NCBI GenBank assembly: GCA_022605955.1
Contig: JAKCOZ010000005.1
Location: 48,609,762-48,673,761 of the forward strand
Direction of reading: 5' to 3'
Length of the DNA stretch: 64,000 nucleotides
Source: Rallus limicola
Lineage: Eukaryota > Chordata > Aves > Gruiformes > Rallidae
The notes under the pieces are model-generated. The model searched no databases and was not told where the DNA came from. It saw nothing but the letters and a program-made list of their open reading frames with translations. The first letter of the stretch is position 1. Each line of letters starts with the position of its first letter. A program made the position numbers and the translations under genes. Below, piece by piece: positions 32,533 through 44,700 of this stretch.

Positions 32533-35500
32533 AATTATTTTCATTTAAAAAGGCTTACTAAAGGCCAAGTTAGGTTCAAAAATTTACTTTTAAGATACTC
32601 TAAAGGTTAGTGCGGTACCTCTTGATTTATTAAGTTAGGTATGAAATGCATTAGAGGGCTTGCAGATAATAAGCAAGCTCTCATTATTCTATATATTATT
32701 TATCAGTCTTCTCCTGTTACAAATAGATCTGTAATCAGAATGCTGTCTTCCATAGGGTGATTTTTTTAAGATGGGTAGGGAGGGAAGTGTGCCTGTGGCC
32801 AAGAGTTCTGGTAGATTTTCTTCTCCAGGGACCATCTACATTCTTCTGTATTTTTCACCAGTTGTCATAAATGTTATGGTTCGAATTAATTTAGTTGAAG
32901 GTGGCAAAATAGGTAGAATTTAAATAGCAATTCCTCTGGAACATATTCTTTAATTCCAAGTTGTCACAGAGCAGGAAAATGTTTGGTGCGTTTCTTAGTG
33001 CCCGTGATGCCTGATTTGTCTGGTAATGTGTGTGTATTCAAAAAAGACCCGATTAGGTTATGTGCCATCGAGTCAGCCACTGGCTGTTAGTATTCCGTGT
33101 TTTGATGTGAGAGGTTTCGTTCTTCAGCTCTGCTAGACAGCCTGTGCCGTGTGGTTTAATCGCTTGGTTTTGCTGTCAGCACAAACTGATGGGAGGCTGC
33201 TGGGGGCGTCAGCCTTGGCTGCCTCTTCCCACCCGCGGTTTGTGCCGGCACTAATTACTGCAGGGCTGTACGACGAGTCTGGTCAGCTCTCTGATCTGAC
33301 TGAAATTAATCCTTAAGAAAAGTGGATTTATCCCCATTCTGTGTGGCTGCAGGTACTGGCATAGAGGCGAGGATGGGAATGTCTGGTTCAGGTGGGGGAA
33401 AGCTAGAAATGCTTCTTACTAGTTTTGTTTTGGTTTGATTTAAGGCAGCCGTAGGACAGCATTCTAGGGCTAAGATAACTTGAGTTGTGCCACAGCTACA
33501 TACCACGATCTCTAACTGCGGTGGTGCACCTTTCACAAACTGGTGTTCTATGCCTGGAAACAAACTGGTTTTTCTTTTTTAACATTTTTCAGTAACTCAG
33601 AAAAACCTGAGCTGCAGGACATCACTCTGGAGGGTGTTAAAAAGTCAAAATTGGTTCATGTAATTTTTTTAAGCACTACTGAATGTGATTGAAACTATGG
33701 CCTTAGAAGTAGCAGCCTGAAAAACACAGAAATCACTGAAATAAAGTAAACAAGCGGAATGGGGTTTAGCATGCTAAACTTTGTAGGCTTCTTTCAGTGT
33801 TTTCTTACCCATTCACCCTTACCTGCTTGTTTCTCCATTTTAATTCTAGTTGAAAGACATATTTGCGTTGATGTAAGCAGACAATTCCTGTTGACTACGC
33901 GTCTCAGCTGGCTCAAGTCAATGGAATTCTAAGAGTGGAGGCATTTGTCTCTGCAGATCTCCATTTCATATGATACATAAGTAGCATGTGTTTGCAACTT
34001 CCTCTTATTCTCCTCAGTCAATTAATGCTGCCTCATGGATGTCAGCCAGATCAAAAATGGAGGTCACTTTTTTTAGGCTCATGGCATATCCCGGTTGGCT
34101 CTGCTTAGTGTGGAGATCATCCGCAACTAAAAATCTTTAGAACATATGATGATCAGATGCTTACTGCTCTTAAAACATAAACCTGAAAGGTCTTGAGTAC
34201 ACCTATGATAATGCTTCAGTCAGTCTTATAGATGAAGTCATTGGGTTAAGAAGAATTCTTGGCCTGTAAAGCAGCAACTTATTGAGCTTCCTCTGTGCGT
34301 GTATATGCATATAAACAAAAATTAACTTTGAAATAAAATTCGTTCCTGCAGGGTTAAATCCTGAACAAAGTTTTGTATCTGCAAGCTCAATGTGGTCTTT
34401 GAAAACCAACTGTGAGGGGTTTTTTGTTTAGCATGTAATTACTGACAGTGATGATTCTGGAAACAACTTAGTTGGCAGGATTGTTGATGAAGAATGGAAT
34501 ATGGTTGGCTCTTCAGCTATTATTCCCCAGGCTGATGTCAATAAATATCCATTTTAATCAGCAGTAAAGAAACTTTGGCTTGAAAGATACGATGAATGTC
34601 AGATCTTGATAATGCGAAGCAACAAAAGAGCTTTTAAAAAGCTTTTCTAACCAGCACCAGACTTATCTTTTTGATTATATAAGCAGGATTTCTTCACTGT
34701 TGTGTTGTTCAGTGCTAATCATGGAATTACGGATCCCCTCTTATATTCGGCATAGAGTATGAACCGAATGATGTCAGATATATCGGCATTGATGATAGTG
34801 TTGTATGTGGAAAGGACTCCTGAGACAGACAGAGCTCATGTGTCACTGAAGCAAACGATCCTTCCTTCGCTGAAGGCTGTTAGTGCTTTGCTATCAGCGC
34901 TCTCCTACCTCGATCTTCATGGTGGTGGTGCGGTTGTCACTTAGCTCTTGCCACTATTGGTGCGCGGCCAGAATTGTGAGCATGCAGGCGCTGTTTTGGG
35001 TAGCAGTGCTCCCTCTGCCAAGCCTCCTGTATGTCAGTCCATAGTGCCCACCTCCATCAGGCTGCCTGGTGTAAGGGAGGTCCATTGCTCTGCTCGGTTT
35101 GAGCTACTGATGCTCCTGCTTTTTCCTGTATTTTCTCCTCCCTGCTGAGGTTAGGGAGCATTTGAATGTGAGTGAAGAGGTATAGATTGTGTGGGTTAAA
35201 GACTGTTTACTCTTCAGGTTTTCCCTTTAAACTGCTTGTTTGACAAATATGACCTAATTAAACCAGCTACTCATGAAGTGTCATACCAGTTAAATAAACG
35301 AGTACTACGGTAGGATGAGAATTGCACAGTGAATTGTTCACCTTTTGACAACGGAAGCTTTCAAACTAGTGTTTTCTCTCCTTTACCAGCTATAATCTAT
35401 TTCTCGAAGGTCTGTTTGTCTGCCTTGCTGAGTTCTGACCCTCTCAGTTGTTCCATTTGATCACAGCAGTGGTAGGGCTCTGCCACACTTCAGTGAGTAA

Positions 35501-36840
35501 TTCTGCCTTTATGGATTGATAACTTTAGTGCCATGTCAGATAGCATTTTCCTTTGTAGGACAGCATTTAAAATTTCATGAGATGGAAGCCATGGCTGTTG
35601 ACCATTAAGATTATGTAGCAAACTGGTTTAAAACCCTGCCTTTTAATTGTATGTGCCAGAACCAAAGAGTTGCTTGTGCAACTGTTGGCACAGGCATACT
35701 GGGTCCAACAAAATCCACCTTGCTGCATGTTCCTATTTGTGCCCTGGTCAGTAATAGCGGGGAAGTCAAATCAGGACAAGTACAGGACATCTTCATTTGG
35801 TGTCTTGCTATTATTATTTTATAATATAGGAAAATAATGTAATATGATATAATATCCGATGCCTTAGGGATTCCCAGAGCTGTAACTGGTATATAGACAA
35901 TTGTGGTTGAGTGTTTGCTGTGACACCTCTTGGTGGCTGCCAGAAATGTAAGTCTGTGTTTTGACTTTCCAGTAGAATTCTTTCATCAGCAGACACAGGA
36001 TGCCCTGCTGTGTTCTTCCACGGATGTATCTGTGCAATAAGACGCTACCTCTGTGAATATCCTTAGGGCTTTTTTCTCTGACACCAAGTAGTACTCAGCA
36101 GTGTTCTTAGAGATGTTAATGATAAATGGGAAATAAAATGCAACCCATTGTTCAGAAGGGCTGGAGTGAAATTTGTCTTCACGTGTTTCGTTTATAATAT
36201 TTTTGTGTTTTAAAAAATTATGTTTCCTGATAAGATTTTTTTCCATAAATAAAAGTGCTGGTAGGGGTATGCAGCCAGAATTTCCCATGTATTTGTATGT
36301 TGTGTGCCCAAGTTCGGATAATGAAGCAATTTAGTGTCTCAGATGGTCCTGTTGTGCTGGAATGCTTAGACTATTAACATTGCAAGGGACACTTTATAAG
36401 TATTTTTTTTTCATATTATAATAAAAAAATGCCAAATCGAATGAGGCTATTGTGATTGTTACTGGTCTGAGAGCTTCCAGGGAATGCCATGGCATCACTT
36501 TGTAGTGTTTCATACAGAGATAAAATAACAGCTAAAGTAATGAACATTCCTAGAGATTTTTATAAAATAGCATTTTATTAGCTCATTTGGCTGATGAGAA
36601 AGCAGTTGTCACTATTGAATTAAATAAAAGCTTTAAAAATTATTGATACTGTTTGTCCTCCCTATTTTAGAAATAAAGCTTCCTACTCACTGTAAATAAA
36701 CATGGATTTTTGCAGGTCTTGGGCATTCTAATTTCTTAATGTTTTTCAGCTCTTCAAATGGATATCAGATTCTGTGTCTCACAGTTTTTTCTCAGCTGTT
36801 GGCACCTTCTTAAGCAGTATGAGAACTTTGATACTGGTCA

Positions 36841-36920
36841 TCCTCAGCCCTGTGTGTTTCTAATGCTCTGAATGTTAAGATCCTCAGCCCTGTGTGTTTC
36901 TAATGCTCTGAATGTTAAGA
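36841..36920 (+). repeat. Perfect tandem duplication, 2 x 40 bp
   Basis: The 40-base unit beginning TCCTCAGCCCTGTGTG is present twice with no mismatch and no gap (36841-36880 and 36881-36920). Perfect identity in neutral intron sequence suggests a recent event or an assembly artefact. Confidence 0.97.
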
Positions 36921-37448
36921 TATCTCTAATCATACAGTTACTGGATAAAGCTAACATCTACAAAAAAGATTTCAGTTATTGGCACCTTCATACTTCATTT
37001 GCTTTTTACTTTCTTCCCTTTTTCTTTCTCTTCATGCTAATCATTATCTGGCTATGAAAGGATGTCGGCTCATCATTGGGGGAAGGCTTTTGCGAAAAGG
37101 TGGGTTTTTGCTTTGTGTTCCAAATATAGTCGGTCTTCAGCTCAGTCCCTCCCTCACTGAGGTGTGTCACAAGTGGAGGTGTTTTACTCCATTTCCTCTG
37201 GGTTGACTAATACCAGGGTGGGGCAAGGAGGAAAAATGCCTTTTTGCTTTTTTTTTTTTTTGAGAGAAGAATTGACTTGTTAGCTTGAAAATGGGTAATT
37301 TTTAGAGACCCCTCCTACTACATGCCAAAAAAACCTGTTTAAAATATTTAAAAGAATTTGAAATGGAATCTGATGCGTGCCAAGAGAGGGAAGAAAGTGC
37401 TGTCTTGTCACAAGTGGATTTCAGGGGACTTTTCTTTTAAAAGAGATG

Positions 37449-37508
37449 GTGACTCTGGCTAGTGTGAAGCCACACAAAGTGACTCTGGCTAGTGTGAAGC
37501 CACACAAA
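37449..37508 (+). repeat. Perfect tandem duplication, 2 x 30 bp
   Basis: The 30-base unit beginning GTGACTCTGGCTAGTG occurs twice without mismatch (37449-37478 and 37479-37508), then two further bases of a third unit. It lies only about 530 bp from the 40-bp duplication. Confidence 0.97.
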
Positions 37509-38580
37509 GTATCCAGTCTCCCTGCTGAAGCTTCCTATCAGCAGTGTAATGGGCTTTATTTGTGTGAAGACAGGTATTTTGGGACTCCTTCTGCTATGGT
37601 GAGTGTCATGAACAAATGTCGATCTTACACAGAACATGTGCCCAGGAGATACAGCTCATATACCACAATGTCTGGAAGCTTCCCTCAAATAAACACAGGC
37701 TTGTTTTTAAGATAACCCCTCTTTCTTATTAACCCATATAAACGTGGACCTGGGCAAACCTGAAAGTTAACAGAATCTTCAAGGGTCAGGGGATGAGGGA
37801 GGTAAAGTCTGTTGAGTTGAGGGTCTGCTTGGGAAAAGACAGATAACCTGCATCTCAATATAGAGTGAAGGATGCTATTGCTCTCCAGGATGAGATTAGA
37901 ACTATTCATCTGTGGTGATGGTTTGGTATTGAAGTAGCTGCTGAGGAAACTGCCCTGGGAAGGAGCTGAGTGCAGCCAAATGCTCTACAAGCTAATGCTT
38001 TACTTGAACTTTTCCTGGACCATCTATATTTTTCCTTTTTGCCTACACCATTTAGCTTCCCATCTACCTATCATAGCTTCTTGAAAAGTAGTTGGGTGAG
38101 AGAAGCACTCAGTTTTGAGTTTGCCTTTTAGTACTATATGCTACCAAGCCTTCATTTTTCTTCATTTCCATAAGCAAAAGAAAATCCATGTTGAAACTGG
38201 GAAGCTATTTTCTGTAGTTTTTAGAAAGCTTGTGTTCTGGACAATGTAATAATCTTGTGTTTGACAGAGGAAGGACTTGCTGATACATTTACTTATGTGA
38301 AGTGAAATAACGTCCAAATTAGATGTACTTGCAAATGGACAAATTGTGACAGTGAAACACAGCTATGAGCAAGTCAGTTGGAAAGAACTGAATTGCTTAG
38401 GAACACACAGCTTGATATTCAAAAACCTCAGTTAAAAAGGTCATATTTTTGAAAATAAATAATCTAGGCTAGGGTGGAAAGGCAGACCTCTGTACAGGGA
38501 GATTGTGTTATATTTATCAGTGCTAGTCCAAATAAGTTCTCAGCTGTTAATTCCTCCATTTAAGTGCAAAGCTGCAAAGT

Positions 38581-38599
38581 GGGGGGGGGGGGGGGGGGG
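38581..38599 (+). repeat. Homopolymer run of 19 G
   Basis: Nineteen consecutive G followed by A, GGGG, AAA, GGG. It is strongly G-quadruplex-prone in the non-template strand of MARK3 intron 1. The exact length is uncertain because such runs sequence poorly. Confidence 0.95.
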
Positions 38600-41555
38600 A
38601 GGGGAAAGGGTAGGACACAAGAAGTCATTCCTCATGAGAGATAGTGAAGATCTCAAGATACATATTAACTAGGGTGGTTTGCTATGTGGAAGAGAATATA
38701 TTAGTATAACATAATCTTTCTTGTACCTAATATTATTTATATAAAGTAGGATATGAGTAAGATCAGTTCTGAGTAACTATACACAGGTTCTCTGGTTTTG
38801 GAATACATTGTACCAAATGCCCACGTCTCAACTGCCTCATCAACGAGCTCAGGTCTAACACAGGTCTTTAGTTACAGCACAAGACAGCATGGATGCAGAT
38901 ACTCAGTTTTCAGCCAGCTGTGTGGTTCAGAAGCAACCCACATGTTGAATCTGTCTGCTGGGGAACTTAGGCTAAGAACCCATGTTTGGAGGCAAGTGGC
39001 TCTTGCTGAAGCCAGCCTGCATGCCTGTGCTGCGTGCTCAGGTGTGAAAGTCTAAATAGTTCTGATAGTTCTGATAACCTACCTCAGAAAAATAAGTGTA
39101 TCAGCTCAGTGTAGTACAGTGTAAGTAGTACAGCTGTATTCTTGGGGTGCTGTATGTACTCGAATGAAAGGTGAGCCTTCCTCTAACAAATTAAAGAAAT
39201 ATCCTAGTGGCCTCATGCAGAACATCGCAGTTCCTGATTGCTGGGGTAGCACTGTAGAAAGGCATTAACATCAGCAGTTGCTGCTTTTTTGTAGCTGGTC
39301 TGAATAACTTGAAGGTACCAGAGGAGCTGGCGGAAGTTCTCTGCATTGTGAGCTGCAAGGCTTGTTAGAACTCCAAGTTTAGGGAAGTATGGAGGTTTGG
39401 TGTTGCTCTCCCAGTATAATGCAGGGGTAAAGAAGATGGCCTGAACAACCAGAACTGGCATTATGGCTGTGCAAAGTAGTGAAATTGTGTATTTCACTGT
39501 AGTTCTTCAGCTGGGTGACTGATCTGTCCTTCTGCTTCTTGAGTGTTACTGATTGATAAACACCTAGTTGTCAGGTCTTGTGATAAAAGTGGGAGCAAGG
39601 AATTGTTATCAACCATTGAATTTATACTGGATCTTGTTATTGAGTGTGCTGCTTGTTCCTGTCCATTTATTAGTGATGTGGAGGAAGTGTATACTATTGC
39701 TCCTGAAAACTATGATAAAGATTGTTTGAATATTAAATAAGGCAGAATGGGCCAGACATCAGGAACATGTAATAACCTGCATGTAAGGAAACTGCATTTC
39801 ACTCTAGCCAGAGTTGAGATCATGTGTGTAAGCAACCAGGTCTGTAAGTCATTGTGTGTGGTAAAGGAATGTGAAGCAGCAATTGTTTAAAAATAATTAT
39901 GGTCAGCATTGGGTGGTCAGCGTTTGCTGGAGTGGAGTGTCAAACAGAAGATACCATCTCTCTGTTCAGTCCTACTTCACCTGCTGGGTATGGCAGGTCC
40001 AGTTCTAGATGTTGGAAAATAGGAGAGGTTTCTGAAAAGTACTACAAGAAATATTTTCTTGTCTTTAATCATTCTTACAACAGCCTGTTGAGGGGGTTCA
40101 ATAGACATGTATATGACTTCCTAAAAGGAAGGTTAATCTGATCATACTAATTAAGCACCTATATGGGAAGTACAAATCTAATGACAGTGCTGTAGCCAGG
40201 CAGTAAGGGGAAGCTAAAGGTAGATTGATAGTAAAACATAGGCACTGTGTGTGATGTGTGTGGTGGGTTTTTTTAAATAGTAACTATTGAAACAATTTTC
40301 CAAGAGTTGCCATAGACTACTATCAGTAGTATTTCTTAAATGAAATGAATGTGTTTTTAAAAATAATTTGATCACAGCTGTTGCACTCAAATTAACAAAC
40401 CAAGGAACTTAAGATGCCAGAGTGTATGGTCACAAGGTTACATCGGGTTATTAAACAGAGTGTGAAACTTTGCCTAGTGTCATGTAAGCATGGATTTGTT
40501 CAGTTGTGCCTGCACAATGGTTGTTAGCTTTTGAGTCATGATCTCACATCCTTATACTGCGATGATTTTAAAGACTGAGTGTTTGTCCCTGCTAGGTTTC
40601 GGCGAAAGTAGTAGTAGTAGAAGAGCAAGATCTGAGATATCTGAGATGACTGTGGATTTAGTGTGTCATCTTCTGTGTAGCTAGACATTTGCTCCACATT
40701 TTTAGAGTACCGAGCATTTCTAAGTAATACTTTAATTAGTAAAGTTGGTGTATAGACCTCAGCCATGAGTTGAGAACTAAGGTATATGAGGGGACCTGCT
40801 CATAAAGAGGCTGTCAGGAAATGAAAAAATACTTCATTGTTATTGTAACCATGTGATCTAATGAGTAAAGACTGTTACAGGTATGATGTATACCCATTCA
40901 TTTTCACAGTTAATAGCTGTTCAGGTAAACTGAGTGAAAGGATCCAAGCAGATTTCAGACACTATCTCAGATCTCTGTAACTGGTGCTCAGCCTATTAAT
41001 ATCCAAGGTTGCTATACATTGAGTAAGACTTCTTCCCTTGTTATCCAGACCATCCTGGGCATTTTCAGTCATGAGGTTTTGTAAGAGAGGAAAAAAAAAA
41101 AGCCTTGGTTATTTTATTGGTAGTATTAAACTCTCCAGTAAGGCTGAATGTTTTACGGTGTGTGCTTTTGGGAAGGGTTTGTTCATGACTTCTTTCAAAA
41201 GGTTTTCCTGCTCTGGTTAGGCATGGTAATGCAAACAGGAAATAATACCAAATACCTAGATGTTCTCTAACTGATTCAGCAGTCCGGGTAGCTTAAAAAT
41301 GCTCAACTGTTGTTGCAGTTCAGGTGACTTTCCATTTGGTCTTTAGTAGGTGATGAAATGGATACTGTGTTATGAACTGGGAGCCTCTTTATTGTCCCTA
41401 TCAGGGCCAAGTTCATTGTGAATCTGAAGTTCGAGTTGGGTCCTTTGAAGGTTTCTTCAGAGGAGTTGCTGATGGTTTTGAATGTTGCGTGCTTTTCATC
41501 ATTGATGTGTTTTGACTTTATTTCTCAGCCTTACCTGTGTATGTTTTCATTGCAG

Positions 41556-41747
41556 CACACGTCCCATGCAGACGGACGGCAGGAAGTTTCCTCTCGACCT
41601 GGGCGCTCTGGAGCTCGCTGCAGGAACTCTATAGCTTCCTGCGCAGATGAGCAGCCGCATATTGGAAATTACAGACTCCTTAAAACCATTGGAAAGGGGA
41701 ATTTTGCAAAAGTAAAACTGGCAAGGCACATCCTAACTGGGAGAGAG
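41556..41747 (+). CDS. MARK3: MARK3 exon 2 (residues 18-81): linker and start of kinase domain
   Basis: This 192-nt, 64-codon exon has codon boundaries at both ends (acceptor TTCATTGCAG, donor GTAAAG). It begins [14 protein letters not shown], runs through a basic, Ser-rich linker ([17 protein letters not shown]) and enters the kinase domain at about residue 56. The glycine-rich ATP loop IGKGNFAKV falls at residues 62-70, followed by [11 protein letters not shown]. The linker is diagnostic: MARK1 has a different sequence between the shared leader and the shared NSI-S segment. Compared with human MARK3 as remembered, there are a few substitutions in the disordered linker and none in the kinase part. 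An upstream in-frame ATG at 41418 gives an apparent longer frame, but it is intronic. Confidence 0.97.
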
Positions 41748-44700
41748 GTAAAGTCGTATGGGTGTAAACAGTGAATTGCAGTAGATGTGATAGTTCTCTT
41801 AGAACAGCATGATCTAAGCCTGTGAACTTACAGCACGTTTTACTAGAGATACTGCCACTGACTTAGGAAATAGAAATTTGTATTTCTTTAGTAATGATTA
41901 CAAAACAGTTTCTCTTAGAAGTGGTCTCTTACATTTGTATTTTTGACAAGGTTCAATTCTCTGCTGAACCCTTAATTCCCAAAACCAGGGTCAATACATA
42001 GCGAATAAGTAAGTTGGCTGGAAAGACTGCCTCTTGGTGCCTCTGTACTTCACAGTGCAGGGCTGTGTTGGAGCAGAGGTCAGGAATGACAACTAACACA
42101 TCTTGATGGGCTGAGTAGCCCAAACAGTAATTTTTGCCAAAGCAACATATCTCCCAAGAGCTCTGCGACTGTCTGCAGTGCTGGGCAGCCTTGGGAAGTC
42201 ACTCCAGTTTGTTCAAAGCTGGTTTGCGTGTCTTGCTCAGCATTGTGTGGTGTAGACAAGCTTTCTCTTGTATCTCTTCAGAGTGTCTTAAGTCTGCTCT
42301 GTAATTAATTTTTGCATGCCACTACAGTGTAGTTATTAACTTGCACTTAGTGATTGTTCTGATTTGGTGAGCTATAGTCCTGTTTGCTTGTTACAAGCAA
42401 GTGTTTCTTGACGCTGTTTTATTAATAGCAACTCTGTGTACTGAAAGAGAAATACCTTGTTGACCTTTTCTTGCCAAACCTGTCTAATGAAGTAAATGTT
42501 TGCTGATACTGGCAGGGATTTTTGCAGAAAGCTGTGTGACTTACTGCAGTGCTTTTAGGGAATTTCTTTTACCTGAGATACTGCAGAGTTCAGTAGCACT
42601 AGGGGAACACAGGGAACATCATTTTGCAAGAGTTACTGGGAGGCATTTTATTTTTTAAGCTGGTAATTCCAGTGATCAGCAGTTGTCTGCTGGCATTGAA
42701 GTTAGTGCTTCTTTGTAGACAAAGTTTTTGGTTAATTGCTTTCGATTTAAGTTCCCACTAACTGATACTTAACACAGGAAATGCACGTACTTGGTTAGTA
42801 TTTCTTTGCAGCTGTTACAGGTACAGGAGTTGGAGATAGGTATCATGTCACACACTGGTTTGCAGAAAATGGAACTACACTTCCTTTTACTTGACCGTAA
42901 CTGTGTGTTGATCCCTGGTTCATTACTTGGTAAAATTTCAAAGAAAAAAAAGGAACAGTATAAAATCTTTGGCCAATTTTGGAAAGGTTTAAGTACTAAG
43001 TTTCTTTAGCTCTCAAGGAATTTATGTCAATTCAGTCAATTCAGAGCATAAATACATTCCAGGATGTGGCCGTTGGTCCTGGTTACCTAGAATGAGTGGC
43101 ATTCTTTTGACAGGAATAATCAAGCTAGATTTATAGAAATAGGGTATTAAGCTTTTTTCTTTATAAGAGAGATGATTAAAAGTTTCTGTTACTGCTAGGT
43201 GAACTGTACAGCATGGATAATAATTACATATTTTAGCTGTGTGTGACCAGAGTTGTTCACAATACGCTGGGTAACAGTGTCTTCAGTGCCTTTGATTTAC
43301 CCATGCCCTTACAGAAGTATTTGATCAATCTTCAGATGGTGCTAACCTTTTTCATGGTGGTCACATTGATGTTTTTTGGTTGTGATCAGCAACAGCACCT
43401 CGTACTTTGTTGAATCTTGCTTTCTTTGCTGACTTGTCTCCAAGGTTGTTTATATCAGTTTTCCGTTGTATTTGATGGTGCCTCTTAACTCCTTCCACAG
43501 ACTTAAATCATTATGGTTTGACTCCCTGTGCCAAGGCCACTGATACAGATATTGAACAAGATTCATCCCTAGTCTTGTCCTTGAAAAACTTATTTCCCAC
43601 CTGATATGTCTTTAGCCATTTTTAATTAAAAAAGCTCTGTGTGCATTTCAGCTTATCTAGTTCAATAATTTCCATGCATCCTCCTACATATGAGGCTTTA
43701 CAATAGCTCAGATAGTCATATCTTGTGTGTTTCCATAGGGCACAATTAACTGTAGGAAAATGTTGCATTTAACCCATGTGTTTCCCTATTTTTTCCTGCA
43801 AGTTTCGAGTTCAAGAATTTTGTAGTAAATGTCTCCACTAGGGGAAAAAAAAGTTAAGTCTGATAATTTCTAAACCTGTACTGAAATTTTGTTCTTGATA
43901 TTAGAAATCTGTGCTCCAAGAATGTTCCTCTTGTTTGTTTTTCTTCTTTAAACCTGCCACACTTAAGAATTCCAGGATAATGTTCTCAGTCTGGCCTTAG
44001 CCAGACAGCATTCATTGTCCTGAATTTGTGATTTCCTGTTGTACATACTCATTTCTGCTCTCTGTCCTTTGTTCCTATTCTTTTTTCCATCTTATGTACC
44101 AAAATCTAAAAGAAAACATTTAGTTGCGGTAGTTACATGAATTTTCATCTCTGCTCTATCCTTGGTGCATTTGAAGCCTGCTTATCTTCGCCTTGTTATC
44201 TGTGTGGCTATTTGTAATGTTCTTTTAAGTGTCCAGTTCAGTTTCACTTGATAGCAATTCCTTCTTCATATCTCTGCTGATTAACTTCCAAATCATGCAG
44301 CAGATCAGCACTTTTCTGTCATTTCTTGGGAGGAGGGTATGTTTGTTCAAGCATTTTTCTAGAGTCATTGCTCATCTCCTTACATCTGGAGCCCTTTGCT
44401 ATGAATTTGCTTCTTGCTTGAGATACAGCTTTCATATTTCCAACTGGAATAAGTTCCAGGACTCTTTCATTTCCATCTTTAGTTTGTCTGTAGGATGTAT
44501 GATGAGAGCCCAGCCTCAAATTACAGAAAGGGAGAAATGTTTAGGCCTTGAGAGGGTGATCAGGGTAACCCGAGGGGGTTGAATTGTCCTGCCAAGGAGT
44601 GTGTGGCCGCTTGCTCGCTGCAAAGGTGTGGATGGAGGGTTAGCTTCACTGCATGGAGAGCTGCTGTTTGGAAACACACTCTGTCACATCTGTCTAGGAG

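Larger units (their letters stand above)
28858..41555 (+). other. MARK3: MARK3 intron 1 (about 12.7 kb, phase 0)
   Basis: The intron begins GTGAGT and ends TTTTCATTGCAG. Its first 170 bases are still CpG island with dense G-runs (28944-28988), and then composition drops to A/T-rich. It holds a C12-T11 run (29495-29517), a GAAA-rich purine tract (29614-29644), a long T-run (32512-32532), two perfect tandem duplications (36841-36920 and 37449-37508) and a G19 run (38581-38599). No exon of another gene is recognised. Large first introns commonly carry regulatory elements, but none can be named here. Confidence 0.93.

Noticed and set aside
41418..41555. Upstream extension of exon 2 to an ATG at 41418
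   Set aside because: The open frame crosses a clear acceptor (TTCATTGCAG at 41546-41555). The exon 1 to exon 2 junction at 28857/41556 reproduces the known MARK3 protein.
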